From assembly GCA_041655035.1 (NCBI GenBank), contig JBAZCN010000042.1, positions 1 through 23,872 on the forward strand: a stretch of DNA of 23,872 bases. Reading direction: 5' to 3'. Numbering within the stretch: position 1 is the first letter of the stretch; each line of letters starts with the position of its first letter. Below are positions 5,392 through 13,220 of this stretch, piece by piece. The notes under the pieces were generated by a model. The model was not told where the DNA came from and ran no database searches. It saw only the letters and a list, made by a program, of their open reading frames with translations. The stretch comes from NAT127 sp041655035 (lineage in GTDB: Bacteria > Pseudomonadota > Gammaproteobacteria > Pseudomonadales > Porticoccaceae). The translations under genes and the position numbers were made by a program.

Positions 5392-7839
5392 TTGAAAAAA
5401 CCGGACCCTTACGCCGATCGCGAAGCGGCGAAGTACGAAAACCCCATTCCCAGTCGTGAGTTCATCCTCGACCAACTGCGCGCCAGTGTTGGCCCTCTCA
5501 CCCAGGAGGAGCTGTGTGCCGCGCTCGGTATCGCGGGCGATGATGGCGTCGAGGCCCTGCGCCGCCGGCTGGGCGCCATGGTCCGCGATGGCCAGTTGGT
5601 GCGCAACCGCCGTGGTGGCTACGGCACGCTCGACAAGATGAGCCTGTTGAAGGGGCGGGTCGTGGGCCATCCGGAAGGATTTGGCTTCGTGGTGACCGGC
5701 GAGCCCCAGGATGTCTACCTGACCAGCCGGCAGATGCGCCGGGTGTTCGACGGCGACGAAGTGCTGGTGCGGATCGCCGGGTACGATCAGCGCGGTCGTC
5801 CGGAAGGGTCGATCGTCGAGGTGGTGGCCCACAATACCACCAAGGTGGTGGGGCGGTACTTTGTCGAGAGCGGTATATATTTCGTGCGCCCCGACAACCC
5901 GCGGATCAGCCAGGACATCATCATCCCGCCGGAGAACAGCAGTGGCGCGGAGAGTGGCCAGATGGTAGTGGCGGCGATCACCCATCAGCCTTCCCGCCAG
6001 CACCTCCCCATGGGGAGGGTCGTTCAGGTACTTGGAGAGCATCGCGCACCGGGCATGGAAATTCAGTTGAGCCTGCACAACTATAATATTCCCCACGAGT
6101 GGCCGGAAGACCTGCAGCCCGAACTGGACGCCATCGCCGAAGAAGTGGAGGAGGGTGCCAAGGCCGGGCGGGTCGATCTGCGCGATCTGGATTTCGTGAC
6201 CATCGATGGCGAAGACGCCCGGGATTTCGACGATGCGGTGTACTGTGAACCGCTGAAATCGGGTGGCTGGCGCCGCCTCAAGGGCGGCTGGCGGCTGCTG
6301 GTGGCAATCGCCGACGTGTCCCACTACACGCGCCCGGGCTCGGTGCTCGACAAGGAGGCCTGGCGGCGGGGCACCTCGGTGTACTTTCCCGGCCAGGTGG
6401 TGCCGATGCTGCCCGAGAAGCTGTCCAACGGGCTGTGCTCCCTGAACCCCCACGTCGACCGGCTGTGCATGGTCTGCGAGATGAACGTGACGCCGAGCGG
6501 TGTGGTCAAGGATTTCAAGTTCTTCGAGGCGGTGATGCACTCGCGTGCCCGGCTGACTTATACCCAGGTGGCGGGGATGATCGCCCAGCGCGACGACGCC
6601 CATAGCGGTATCCGCAAACAGTTCCACGGAGTGGTGGAGCGTATCGATCATCTTTACGATCTGTTCAAGGCGTTGCGCGGTGCCCGGGAGGAGCGCGGCG
6701 CCATCGACTTTGAAACCGCCGAAACCCGGATACTGTTCGACGACCAGCGCAAGATCCAGCAGATCATCCCCCAGGTGCGCACCGAAGCCCATATGCTGAT
6801 CGAGGAGTGCATGCTGGCCGCCAACGTCAGCGCGGCGACATTGCTGGAAAAGTGCAAGGTGCCGGCACTGTACCGGGTGCATGAAGGTCCGAAAGAGGAG
6901 AAGCTCGAGCGCTTGCGTGAGTTTCTCGGCGAGTTGGGCTTCGGTCTCGGCGGTGGCGCTTCGCCCTCGCCGATGGATTATCAAAAGATGCTGACCCAGG
7001 TCGCGGGGCGCCCAGACGCCCATGTGATCCAGCAAGTGATGCTGCGCTCGATGAGCCGCGCCGATTACCGCCCCGACAACCTCGGCCATTTCGGCCTCAA
7101 CTATGAGGCCTATACCCACTTTACCTCGCCGATCCGCCGCTACCCTGATCTGCTGGTGCATCGCGCCATCCGCAGCCTGCTGCGGGGCAAGAAGCGCAGC
7201 CGCCACCTGCTGCGGGCGGCCGGCGCCGAACCTCTCGCGGTGGCGCAATCCTATCCCTACGACAGCGCCTGGATGGCGGAGGCCGGCGATCACGCCTCCT
7301 TTACCGAGCGCCGCGCCGACGAAGCCACCCGCGATGTCGAAACCTGGCTCAAATGTGAATATCTGCTCGACAAGGTGGGCGAAGAGTTCGCCGGGGTGGT
7401 GACCGCGGTGGTGGGCTTTGGCCTGTTCGTCGAGCTGGACGACCTGTTTGTCGAGGGGCTGATCCATATCACCGGCCTGCCCAAGGATTATTACTATCAC
7501 GAAGCCGCCCATCACCGCCTGGTGGGAGAGCGCACCCGGCGAGTGTTCCGCCTTGGGGATCGGGTACGGGTGCGGGTCAGCCGGGTCGATCTCGAGGAGC
7601 GCAAAGTGGACTTCGATCTGCTCGAGGACAGCCGCGGCAAGGCGTCAAAGCGCAAGGCTGGCGCCGAGCCGCGCCGCACGGCGACGGAGCAGGGTGAGGG
7701 CCGCGGCAAGGGGCGCAAAAAACCCAAGGCCGCCAGCGGCGCCGGGGCAAACCCAGCGCCTGGCGGGGAGCCTCCGGCGGGTAAGGGCGCCAAGTCGGCG
7801 TCCAGGCCCAGAGGCGGCAGGAAAGGAGGTCGGGGCTAG
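5392..7839 (+). CDS. rnr: Ribonuclease R (3'-5' exoribonuclease)
   Basis: RNase R degrades structured RNA, including rRNA and mRNA fragments, processively from 3' to 5'. The 815-residue protein aligns by eye with E. coli Rnr from the N-terminus (KYENPIPSREFIL). It has an N-terminal helix-turn-helix (about 20-80), cold-shock-type OB folds (about 85-240), the RNB catalytic domain with TIDGEDARDFDDAVYC (metal-binding aspartates at 272, 275, 278, 280 and 281) and HFTSPIRRYPDL, an S1 domain near 660-750 (GFGLFVELDDLFVEGLIHI) and a Lys/Arg/Gly-rich tail ending RGGRKGGRG. The start is TTG 5392, chosen because homology begins there and AGG lies nine bases upstream. rlmB follows after 3 bp, so they are co-transcribed. 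A TTGTCA (5325-5330) may be the -35 box. Confidence 0.97.
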   Translation: MKKPDPYADREAAKYENPIPSREFILDQLRASVGPLTQEELCAALGIAGDDGVEALRRRLGAMVRDGQLVRNRRGGYGTLDKMSLLKGRVVGHPEGFGFVVTGEPQDVYLTSRQMRRVFDGDEVLVRIAGYDQRGRPEGSIVEVVAHNTTKVVGRYFVESGIYFVRPDNPRISQDIIIPPENSSGAESGQMVVAAITHQPSRQHLPMGRVVQVLGEHRAPGMEIQLSLHNYNIPHEWPEDLQPELDAIAEEVEEGAKAGRVDLRDLDFVTIDGEDARDFDDAVYCEPLKSGGWRRLKGGWRLLVAIADVSHYTRPGSVLDKEAWRRGTSVYFPGQVVPMLPEKLSNGLCSLNPHVDRLCMVCEMNVTPSGVVKDFKFFEAVMHSRARLTYTQVAGMIAQRDDAHSGIRKQFHGVVERIDHLYDLFKALRGAREERGAIDFETAETRILFDDQRKIQQIIPQVRTEAHMLIEECMLAANVSAATLLEKCKVPALYRVHEGPKEEKLERLREFLGELGFGLGGGASPSPMDYQKMLTQVAGRPDAHVIQQVMLRSMSRADYRPDNLGHFGLNYEAYTHFTSPIRRYPDLLVHRAIRSLLRGKKRSRHLLRAAGAEPLAVAQSYPYDSAWMAEAGDHASFTERRADEATRDVETWLKCEYLLDKVGEEFAGVVTAVVGFGLFVELDDLFVEGLIHITGLPKDYYYHEAAHHRLVGERTRRVFRLGDRVRVRVSRVDLEERKVDFDLLEDSRGKASKRKAGAEPRRTATEQGEGRGKGRKKPKAASGAGANPAPGGEPPAGKGAKSASRPRGGRKGGRG

Positions 7840-7842
7840 CGT

Positions 7843-8607
7843 ATGGCCAGTCAGTCGACCAAGGCAAAAGCGGGCGAATGGCTCTACGGGCTGCATTCCG
7901 TCCAGGCCCTGCTCAAGACAGAGCCCGGCCGGGTGTTGGAACTGCGCCTGCTGAAGGGGCGCCACGACCAGCGGCTCAACAAGATTCGCGCCCTCGCCGA
8001 GCAGCATCAGATTGCGGTCACCGCCGCCAGCCGCGATGAGCTGGAGGCGCTGGCGCCGGGCAATCACCAGGGCGTCGTCGCGCTCTGTGAAACCGGCGAG
8101 GTGCGCGACGAGCACTATCTGTTCAGCCGCCTCGCGGAGTTGGCGCACCCGCCACTGCTGCTGGTGCTCGACGGGGTCACCGACCCCCACAACCTGGGCG
8201 CCTGCCTGCGCACCGCCGATGCTGCCGGTGTCGACATCGTGGTCGCACCCAAGGACAATTCCGCGGGTATCACCGCCACGGTGCGCAAGGTGGCCAGTGG
8301 CGCCGCCGAGACGGTGCCCTTCGTGGTGGTGACCAATCTCGCCCGCACCCTCAAGCAGCTCCAGGATAGCGGCCTGTGGATCATCGGTGCCGATGGTTCG
8401 GCACCGGCAACGGTCTACCGGGCGGATCTCAAGGGGCCGCTGGCACTGGTGATGGGCGCCGAGGGCAAGGGCATGCGCCGGCTGACCCGGGAATGCTGTG
8501 ACAGCCTGGTGAACCTGCCGATGGCCGGTTCGGTGAGCAGTCTCAATGTGTCGGTGGCCGCGGGTATATGTCTTTACGAGGCGGTGCGGCAGCGAACGGG
8601 TCACTGA
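7843..8607 (+). CDS. rlmB: 23S rRNA (guanosine-2'-O-)-methyltransferase RlmB
   Basis: A SPOUT/TrmH-family methyltransferase of 254 residues that 2'-O-methylates G2251 in the peptidyl-transferase P loop of 23S rRNA, using S-adenosylmethionine. The N-terminal substrate-binding domain (WLYGLHSVQALLKTEPGRV) is followed by the knotted catalytic domain. Its three motifs are DPHNLGACLRTADAAGVD, LALVMGAEGKGMRRL and NLPMAGSVSSLNVSVAAG. Length and motif order match RlmB rather than the shorter TrmH/TrmL. The gene begins 3 bp after rnr, and its Shine-Dalgarno (AAAGGAGG) is inside the end of rnr, suggesting translational coupling. The rnr-rlmB pair is common in gammaproteobacteria. Confidence 0.96.
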   Translation: MASQSTKAKAGEWLYGLHSVQALLKTEPGRVLELRLLKGRHDQRLNKIRALAEQHQIAVTAASRDELEALAPGNHQGVVALCETGEVRDEHYLFSRLAELAHPPLLLVLDGVTDPHNLGACLRTADAAGVDIVVAPKDNSAGITATVRKVASGAAETVPFVVVTNLARTLKQLQDSGLWIIGADGSAPATVYRADLKGPLALVMGAEGKGMRRLTRECCDSLVNLPMAGSVSSLNVSVAAGICLYEAVRQRTGH

Positions 8608-8627
8608 CGGCGGGAGACCTGGCGGTG

Positions 8628-9278
8628 ATGACAGGGCGGTTGATGACAGTGCCCAACCTGCTCAGCGGGTTGCGGATTCTGCTGGTGCCGGTGCTGGTGG
8701 TTTGTGCCTGGCAGCAGCAGCGGGAGTTGTTCCTGGCGGTGCTGGCGGTGGCGCTGCTGTCCGATGCTCTCGATGGCTATCTCGCCCGCCTGCTGCGCCA
8801 GACCTCGGATTTCGGTGCCAAGCTCGACAGTTGGGGCGATCTGCTCACCTATGGGGCGATGGTGCTCGGCCTGTCGCTGGCCTGGCCGGCGCTGTTTGCC
8901 AGGGAGTTCTGGTTTCTGGTCCTCGGCGTGGGATTTTATCTGTTGCCGACCAGCGCCAGCCTGATCAAGTTCGGCGAACTGCCGAGCTACCATACCTGGG
9001 CCGCCAAGCTCGCGGCATTGCTGTTGGCGCCGGCTTACTACCTGTTGACCCTCGCCGATCACTCGCTGCTGTTCAGGGCGGTGATCTTCTTTCACGGTTG
9101 GGTCGCCGTGGAGGGGGTGCTGATCGTGCTGACCCTCGACCGCAACCAGTACAATGTGCCGTCATTCATTCACGCCCGCAACCTGTCGCGGCGGGCCAGG
9201 GCGTCCCTGGCGGCGCGCAAAGAGCAACTGCGCGCGCGGCGTGCCCGCGCCGCCGAGCGCCGTGGGAGCAAGCCCTGA
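8628..9278 (+). CDS. CDP-alcohol phosphatidyltransferase family membrane protein
   Basis: A 216-residue integral membrane enzyme of the class that transfers a phosphatidyl group from a CDP-alcohol to an acceptor alcohol (the PgsA/PssA type). The diagnostic motif DG-x2-AR-x8-G-x3-D-x3-D is complete: DGYLARLLRQ followed by SDFGAKLDSWGD, at about residues 44-66. Five or six hydrophobic segments follow, then an Arg/Ala-rich cytoplasmic tail. The actual substrate cannot be told; length and tail differ from standard PgsA. ATG 8628 is chosen (GGGAG upstream, 20 bp after rlmB); ATG 8643 is an alternative, and an upstream start would overlap rlmB. It is likely in the rnr-rlmB operon. Confidence 0.85.
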   Translation: MTGRLMTVPNLLSGLRILLVPVLVVCAWQQQRELFLAVLAVALLSDALDGYLARLLRQTSDFGAKLDSWGDLLTYGAMVLGLSLAWPALFAREFWFLVLGVGFYLLPTSASLIKFGELPSYHTWAAKLAALLLAPAYYLLTLADHSLLFRAVIFFHGWVAVEGVLIVLTLDRNQYNVPSFIHARNLSRRARASLAARKEQLRARRARAAERRGSKP

Positions 9279-9438
9279 GAACCTGTTCGCGATCTTGCTG
9301 ACAGGCGATATCCCCGGCACAAGGTGTGCCTAGGCACGAAGCGCAGCGGGGTTGCTGCCAGCGGGTGGTGCGTTTCCTTCGTCAACGCACCCGATGGAGG
9401 CTTCACGCGATGCTTCTCGAGAGGCTTTGAACAGGTTC
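9279..9438. repeat. MITE-like or dispersed repeat spacer with terminal inverted repeats
   Basis: The 160-bp segment is bounded by 10-bp perfect inverted repeats, GAACCTGTTC (9279-9288) and GAACAGGTTC (9429-9438). Inside it are a 12-bp palindrome GTGCCTAGGCAC (9326-9337) and a hairpin GGTGCGTT/AACGCACC (9367-9374 and 9384-9391, 9-nt loop). There is no open frame of interest and no clear target duplication. Together with the rpsF promoter and leader it fills the gap 9279-9583. Its nature (non-autonomous transposon, dispersed intergenic repeat, or a single-copy structured spacer) depends on whether copies exist elsewhere. Confidence 0.45.
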
Positions 9439-9468
9439 CGAGAACCCCGGGGCGGGGCTCCGGAATGC

Positions 9469-9497
9469 TTGCATCCGGCGGGCGCATCGCCTAAAAT
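9469..9497 (+). promoter_or_regulatory. Promoter of the rpsF ribosomal protein operon
   Basis: TTGCAT (9469-9474) and TAAAAT (9492-9497) are separated by 17 bp and form the best sigma-70 promoter in the spacer upstream of rpsF. Transcription would begin near 9504, giving a leader of about 80 nt that includes the S6:S18 hairpin. Confidence 0.6.
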
Positions 9498-9532
9498 CCG
9501 CACCCTTTTAACCCCCGGGCACTTGCCCAGGG

Positions 9533-9579
9533 CTCCTTGCCACACCGCAAGTCGCGGGTGGCTACAACCCGTAAGGAGG
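9533..9579 (+). promoter_or_regulatory. S6:S18 autoregulatory mRNA leader hiding the rpsF Shine-Dalgarno
   Basis: The leader folds as an outer helix CTCCTT (9533-9538) with AAGGAG (9573-9578), and an inner helix GCCAC (9539-9543) with GTGGC (9558-9562). The inner helix continues CCGC (9545-9548) with GCGG (9554-9557), with A9544 bulged and an AAGTC loop. The outer helix contains the Shine-Dalgarno of rpsF (AAGGAGG), so the fold would block translation. An S6:S18 leader with a conserved CCG element in this place is established in many bacteria: the S6-S18 complex binds its own mRNA, mimicking its 16S rRNA site, and represses the operon. The base pairing is seen here; binding is inferred from the known family. 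Confidence 0.85.
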
Positions 9580-9583
9580 CTCA

Positions 9584-10030
9584 ATGCGCCACTATGAAAT
9601 AGTCTTCATGGTCCACCCGGACCAGAGTGAACAGGTTCCGGGCATGATCGACCGCTACTCCAAGACCGTCGAAGCCGGCAACGGCAAGGTCCATCGTCTC
9701 GAGGACTGGGGCCGTCGCCAACTGGCCTATCCCATCGAGAAGATTCACAAGGCACACTACGTGCTGATGAATATCGAATGCGGCCAGGACGTCATCGACG
9801 AGCTGTCCTCCAACTTCCGCTACAACGACGCCGTACTGCGCAACCTGGTGATCAAGTGCGACGAAGCCAAGACCGGCGAGACGCCGATCATGAAGGCCGA
9901 GCGTTCCGAGCGGGCCGACAAGGAGAGCCGTGAGCGCCGCGAAGCCGAGCGCGTCGCCAAGGCCGCTCAGGAAGCCGAGCAGGCTGTCAGTGCCGATGAC
10001 AGTTCCAGTGAAGAGTCAGGGGAGGAGTAA
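9584..10030 (+). CDS. rpsF: 30S ribosomal protein S6
   Basis: S6 binds S18 and the central domain of 16S rRNA in the small-subunit platform. The 148-residue protein begins MRHYEIVFMVHPDQSEQVPG and continues RLEDWGRRQLAYPIEKIHKA, close to E. coli S6. The C-terminal 45 residues are a charged, low-complexity tail (Glu/Arg/Lys then Ser/Glu), typical of the family, which in E. coli is post-translationally glutamylated. It opens the operon, with rpsR 2 bp downstream. Its Shine-Dalgarno AAGGAGG is five bases before the ATG and is sequestered by the leader hairpin. Confidence 0.98.
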   Translation: MRHYEIVFMVHPDQSEQVPGMIDRYSKTVEAGNGKVHRLEDWGRRQLAYPIEKIHKAHYVLMNIECGQDVIDELSSNFRYNDAVLRNLVIKCDEAKTGETPIMKAERSERADKESRERREAERVAKAAQEAEQAVSADDSSSEESGEE

Positions 10031-10032
10031 TC

Positions 10033-10263
10033 ATGCAACAGCGTTTTAATCGTCGCCGCAAGTTCTGCCGTTTTTCCGCCGAAGGTGCTCCCGAGATCGA
10101 TTACAAGGATCTCGAGACGCTGAAGGGCTATATTTCCGAAACCGGGAAGATTGTCCCCAGCCGCATCACCGGTACCAAGGCCCGTTACCAGCGGGAACTG
10201 GCAACTGCCATCAAGCGCGCCCGCCACCTGGCCCTGCTGCCCTATACCGACAGCCACAAGTAA
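10033..10263 (+). CDS. rpsR: 30S ribosomal protein S18
   Basis: A 76-residue basic protein that heterodimerises with S6 on the small subunit. The recognisable blocks are RRRKFCRFSAEG, EIDYKDLETLKGYI, GKIVPSRITGTKARYQRELA and IKRARHLALLPYTD. Its length is typical. It follows rpsF by 2 bp with a strong Shine-Dalgarno (GGGGAGGAG), consistent with balanced synthesis of the S6:S18 pair that controls the operon leader. Confidence 0.98.
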   Translation: MQQRFNRRRKFCRFSAEGAPEIDYKDLETLKGYISETGKIVPSRITGTKARYQRELATAIKRARHLALLPYTDSHK

Positions 10264-10282
10264 GGTTCACCGGTAGCTGCTG

Positions 10283-11188
10283 ATGCGCGCCCTTGCCGAA
10301 TTCATCATGCGTGGGCGCTGGCAGGCCTCCGTGGTGGCGCTGTTGGGCAACCTGCTGCCACTGGTCAGCCCCGCCACGGTGGGGTTGGTCACTCTGCGGC
10401 ACTCGCTGCAGGAAGGGCTTCTGGTCGCGTTGTGGGCGGCGCTGCCGCTGGTGGTGATGCTGTACCTGAGCGATGTCAATCCGCTCCTTGCCGTCACCTC
10501 CCTGATCGGGCTGGTAGCGGTGATCCCGGCGTCGGAGACCCTGCGGCGCGCGATGTCCTGGCCATTGGCGCTGATGGTGTCGCTGGCGGTCAGCGCCGGC
10601 GGTTGTGTGCTGGCGGGGCTGCTCGCCGGGCCGCAGCTGGAACTGCTGCTGACGGATCTTCAGCAGGTGCTGGTGGCGCTCAAGAGCGGCGATAGCGACG
10701 GCCCCCAGTCGGTTTTCTACCTGCTGATGGCGGCCACGGCCGTAGGGCTTGGTCTCGAACAGGTGAGTGCGGCGTTTGTGCTCGGTTTCCTGTCCTGGCT
10801 GGTGGCGATGCAGGCGGTGGCGACGTTGTTGCTGGCGCGCTGGTGGCAGGCGCTGCTGTACAACCCGGGAGGTTTCCGCGCCGAGTTTCACGGCCTGCGT
10901 TTTGACCGGGCCCTGGCTACCGGGCTGGTGGTGGGGATCATGGCCTGCAACCTGGGCAGCTCCGACTACAGCACCTGGGTGAGCCTTCTCGGCGTGCCTT
11001 TGTTGCTCGCCGGGCTCGGGCTGGTCCACCACGTGGTGCAGTTTTGGCATTTGGGTGTACAGTGGCTGGTACTGTTGTATATCGGGCTGTTGGTGTTCGG
11101 CCCTCTGAGTATGGTGCTGATCGGGATCGGTTTTCTCGATAGTTTTTTCGATTTTAGAGCCCGGATTCCGGCCCGCAAGGGCAAGTAG
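10283..11188 (+). CDS. DUF2232-type polytopic membrane protein between rpsR and rplI
   Basis: A 301-residue inner-membrane protein of unknown function with about eight hydrophobic segments and a short basic C-terminus (RARIPARKGK). The start MRALAEFIMRGRWQASVVAL resembles the membrane protein found at the same place between rpsR and rplI in Pseudomonas, and it looks like the DUF2232/YybS group. No catalytic motif is seen. It begins 19 bp after rpsR with a weak ribosome-binding site, which may keep its level low within a highly expressed operon; ATG 10307 is an alternative start. Conserved placement suggests co-transcription with the ribosomal proteins, but a functional link is not shown. Confidence 0.85.
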   Translation: MRALAEFIMRGRWQASVVALLGNLLPLVSPATVGLVTLRHSLQEGLLVALWAALPLVVMLYLSDVNPLLAVTSLIGLVAVIPASETLRRAMSWPLALMVSLAVSAGGCVLAGLLAGPQLELLLTDLQQVLVALKSGDSDGPQSVFYLLMAATAVGLGLEQVSAAFVLGFLSWLVAMQAVATLLLARWWQALLYNPGGFRAEFHGLRFDRALATGLVVGIMACNLGSSDYSTWVSLLGVPLLLAGLGLVHHVVQFWHLGVQWLVLLYIGLLVFGPLSMVLIGIGFLDSFFDFRARIPARKGK

Positions 11189-11217
11189 CCGGGGTTACTG
11201 AACAAGAGGTATTCAAG

Positions 11218-11667
11218 ATGGAAGTCATTCTTCTGGAAAAAGTGGGCAAATTGGGCGGTATCGGCAGCAAGGTCACCGTGCGTTCCGGTTACGGCCGCAA
11301 CTACCTGATCCCCAGCGGCAAGGCGATTTTTGCCACCGCCGACAACATCGCCGCCTTCGAACAGCGTCGTGCCGAGCTCGAGCAGGCCGCCGCCGAACGC
11401 CGCGCCGAAGCCGAAGCCCGCGGCACCAAGCTGGCCGGACTGGCTGCCATCACCATCACCGCCAACGCCGGTGATGAAGGCAAGCTGTTCGGTTCGATCG
11501 GTTCCCGCGATATCGCCGACGCCATTTCCTCCGCTGGCGTCGAAGTGAGCAAGAGCGAAGTCAGGCTGCCGGAAGGCGCACTGCGCGAAGTGGGCGAGTT
11601 CGAGATCGACATCCAGCTGCACAGCGATGTCATCCAGCCCGTCAAGGTTGTGGTCGTCGCCGGGTAA
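11218..11667 (+). CDS. rplI: 50S ribosomal protein L9
   Basis: L9 is an elongated two-domain protein on the large subunit near the L1 stalk that helps maintain reading frame. The 149-residue product shows the N-terminal RNA-binding domain with the signature GGIGSKVTVRSGYGRNYLIP, a long connecting helix (about 40-75, rich in Ala/Glu/Arg) and the C-terminal domain with KLFGSIGSRDIADAI and VIQPVKVVVVAG. Length and motifs are standard. AGAGG lies before the ATG. It ends the rpsF operon and is followed by a terminator hairpin. Confidence 0.98.
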   Translation: MEVILLEKVGKLGGIGSKVTVRSGYGRNYLIPSGKAIFATADNIAAFEQRRAELEQAAAERRAEAEARGTKLAGLAAITITANAGDEGKLFGSIGSRDIADAISSAGVEVSKSEVRLPEGALREVGEFEIDIQLHSDVIQPVKVVVVAG

Positions 11668-11692
11668 CCGCGTAACTTCAATCTGCGACACG

Positions 11693-11733
11693 CGGCGCCA
11701 GCCATTGCGGATGGCGCCGTTTCGTCTTTTTTT
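11693..11733 (+). terminator. Rho-independent terminator after rplI
   Basis: The arms CGGCGCCA (11693-11700) and TGGCGCCG (11712-11719) form an 8-bp GC-rich stem with an 11-nt loop. A short TTTCGTC spacer and seven T residues (11727-11733) follow. The T-run starts seven bases after the stem, so termination may be partial. It ends only 14 bp before the dnaB start codon. Confidence 0.75.
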
Positions 11734-11747
11734 CCGGTAGGGGTTCC

Positions 11748-13175
11748 ATGACCGACCTGTCGCGAAATGCCATCAATGGACAACAGCTACCCCATTCCCT
11801 AGAGGCCGAGCAGGCAGTCCTCGGCGGCCTGATGCTGGCCAACGAGCTGTTCGATACTGTGGCCGCCGTCCTGCGCGAGGAGGATTTTCACGGCCAGGAT
11901 CACCAGTTGTTGTTCCGCACCATGCATCGGCTGGCGGCGGAGGACAAGCCCTTCGACCCCATCACCCTGTCGGAAACCCTCAAGCAGCATGACGAGCTCG
12001 CCGCCGCGGGCGGGGACGCCTACCTGGCCGAGCTGGCGAACAGCACGCCCAGCGCCGCCAACCTCCAGGCGTATGCCCAGATCGTTCTCGAGCGCTCGAT
12101 TGTTCGCCAACTGATCATCGCCACCAGTGAAATCGCCCGCAAGGGCTACAATCCTCTCGGCTGGGACAGTGCCAAACTGCTCGCCGAAGCGGAGCAGCGC
12201 CTCACTGAAATCATGGAAAGCCGGCCGAAGCAGGGCGGGTTCATCCATGTCAACGAATTGCTCCGCCAGGCGGTGGAACGGATCGATGAGCTGTTCAACA
12301 GCGACACCGACATCACCGGCCTCAGTACCGGGTTCAGCGATCTCGACCAGATGACCTCGGGATGGCAAAAGGCCGATCTGGTGATCGTCGCCGGTCGCCC
12401 GTCGATGGGCAAGACGACTTTCGCCATGAACATGGTGGAGCATGCCACCTTGCATCAGCCGAGGCCGGTGCTGGTGTTCAGCCTCGAGATGCCGGCCAAC
12501 CAGTTGGTGATCCGCATGCTGTCGTCGATCGGCAAGATCGACCAGACGCATATCCGCGGCGGCAATCTCACCGAGGACGACTGGCCGCGCCTGTCGAATG
12601 CCGCCCAGCGCCTCAAGGACCGCCCGCTGTATATCGACGATACCCCGGGCATTACCCCGCTGGAATTGCGCAATCGCATCCGCCAGCTGATGCGCGAGCG
12701 GCGGGAGGTGGTGCGCCAGCAGCATCCGGATCTCAACCTCGAACAGCTCGACGAACTGAGCATGCCCGCCCTGGTGATGGTCGACTATCTGCAGTTGATG
12801 AGCGCCAGTGTCCCCGGCGACGGCCGCGTGCAGGAAATTTCACAGATCTCCAGGGAGCTGAAGACCATCGCCAGAGAGTTTGGTTGCCCGGTGATCGCCC
12901 TGTCCCAGTTGAGCCGGAACGTCGAGCAGCGCCCCAACAAGCGCCCGGTGAACTCGGATCTCCGCGAATCGGGGGCCATCGAGCAGGACGCCGACGTCAT
13001 CGTGTTTATCTACCGGGACGAGGTTTATCACGAGGACAGCCAGGACAAGGGGGTCGCCGAGATCATCATCGGCAAGCAGCGCAACGGCCCCATCGGCACC
13101 TGCCGGCTGGCATTTCTCGGCAAGTACACCCGCTTTGAAAATCTCGTCAAGGACTATTTTGGCGAAGGCCAATAA
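11748..13175 (+). CDS. dnaB: Replicative DNA helicase DnaB
   Basis: The hexameric 5'-3' helicase of the replication fork, which binds DnaG and the clamp loader. The N-terminal domain (about 15-115, HSLEAEQAVLGGLML) is followed by a linker and a RecA-like ATPase domain with Walker A AGRPSMGKTTFA (K222, T223) and Walker B VMVDYLQLM (D346). Later motifs include SQLSRNVEQRPNKRPVNSDL and ESGAIEQDADVI. Compared with E. coli DnaB it carries about 19 extra residues (roughly 316-340, including QQHPDLNLEQLDELSMP) just before Walker B. No intein is present. ATG 11748 has AGGGG upstream. The gap after the rplI terminator is too short for a full promoter, so transcription may come from read-through or from inside the operon. 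Confidence 0.97.
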   Translation: MTDLSRNAINGQQLPHSLEAEQAVLGGLMLANELFDTVAAVLREEDFHGQDHQLLFRTMHRLAAEDKPFDPITLSETLKQHDELAAAGGDAYLAELANSTPSAANLQAYAQIVLERSIVRQLIIATSEIARKGYNPLGWDSAKLLAEAEQRLTEIMESRPKQGGFIHVNELLRQAVERIDELFNSDTDITGLSTGFSDLDQMTSGWQKADLVIVAGRPSMGKTTFAMNMVEHATLHQPRPVLVFSLEMPANQLVIRMLSSIGKIDQTHIRGGNLTEDDWPRLSNAAQRLKDRPLYIDDTPGITPLELRNRIRQLMRERREVVRQQHPDLNLEQLDELSMPALVMVDYLQLMSASVPGDGRVQEISQISRELKTIAREFGCPVIALSQLSRNVEQRPNKRPVNSDLRESGAIEQDADVIVFIYRDEVYHEDSQDKGVAEIIIGKQRNGPIGTCRLAFLGKYTRFENLVKDYFGEGQ

Positions 13176-13220
13176 TCGCGCGCACCCCGTCCTCAGGCAT
13201 TGCAGCAGGTATCCGCATTT

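Noticed and set aside
5368..7515. 715-codon open frame on the minus strand opposite rnr
   Set aside because: It is the complement of a verified rnr frame in GC-rich DNA and is rich in His, Gly and Ala without domain features.
7645..8604. 319-codon minus-strand frame opposite rlmB
   Set aside because: It is a shadow of rlmB and the rnr tail, with a His/Gly/Ala-rich sequence typical of antisense frames in this genome.
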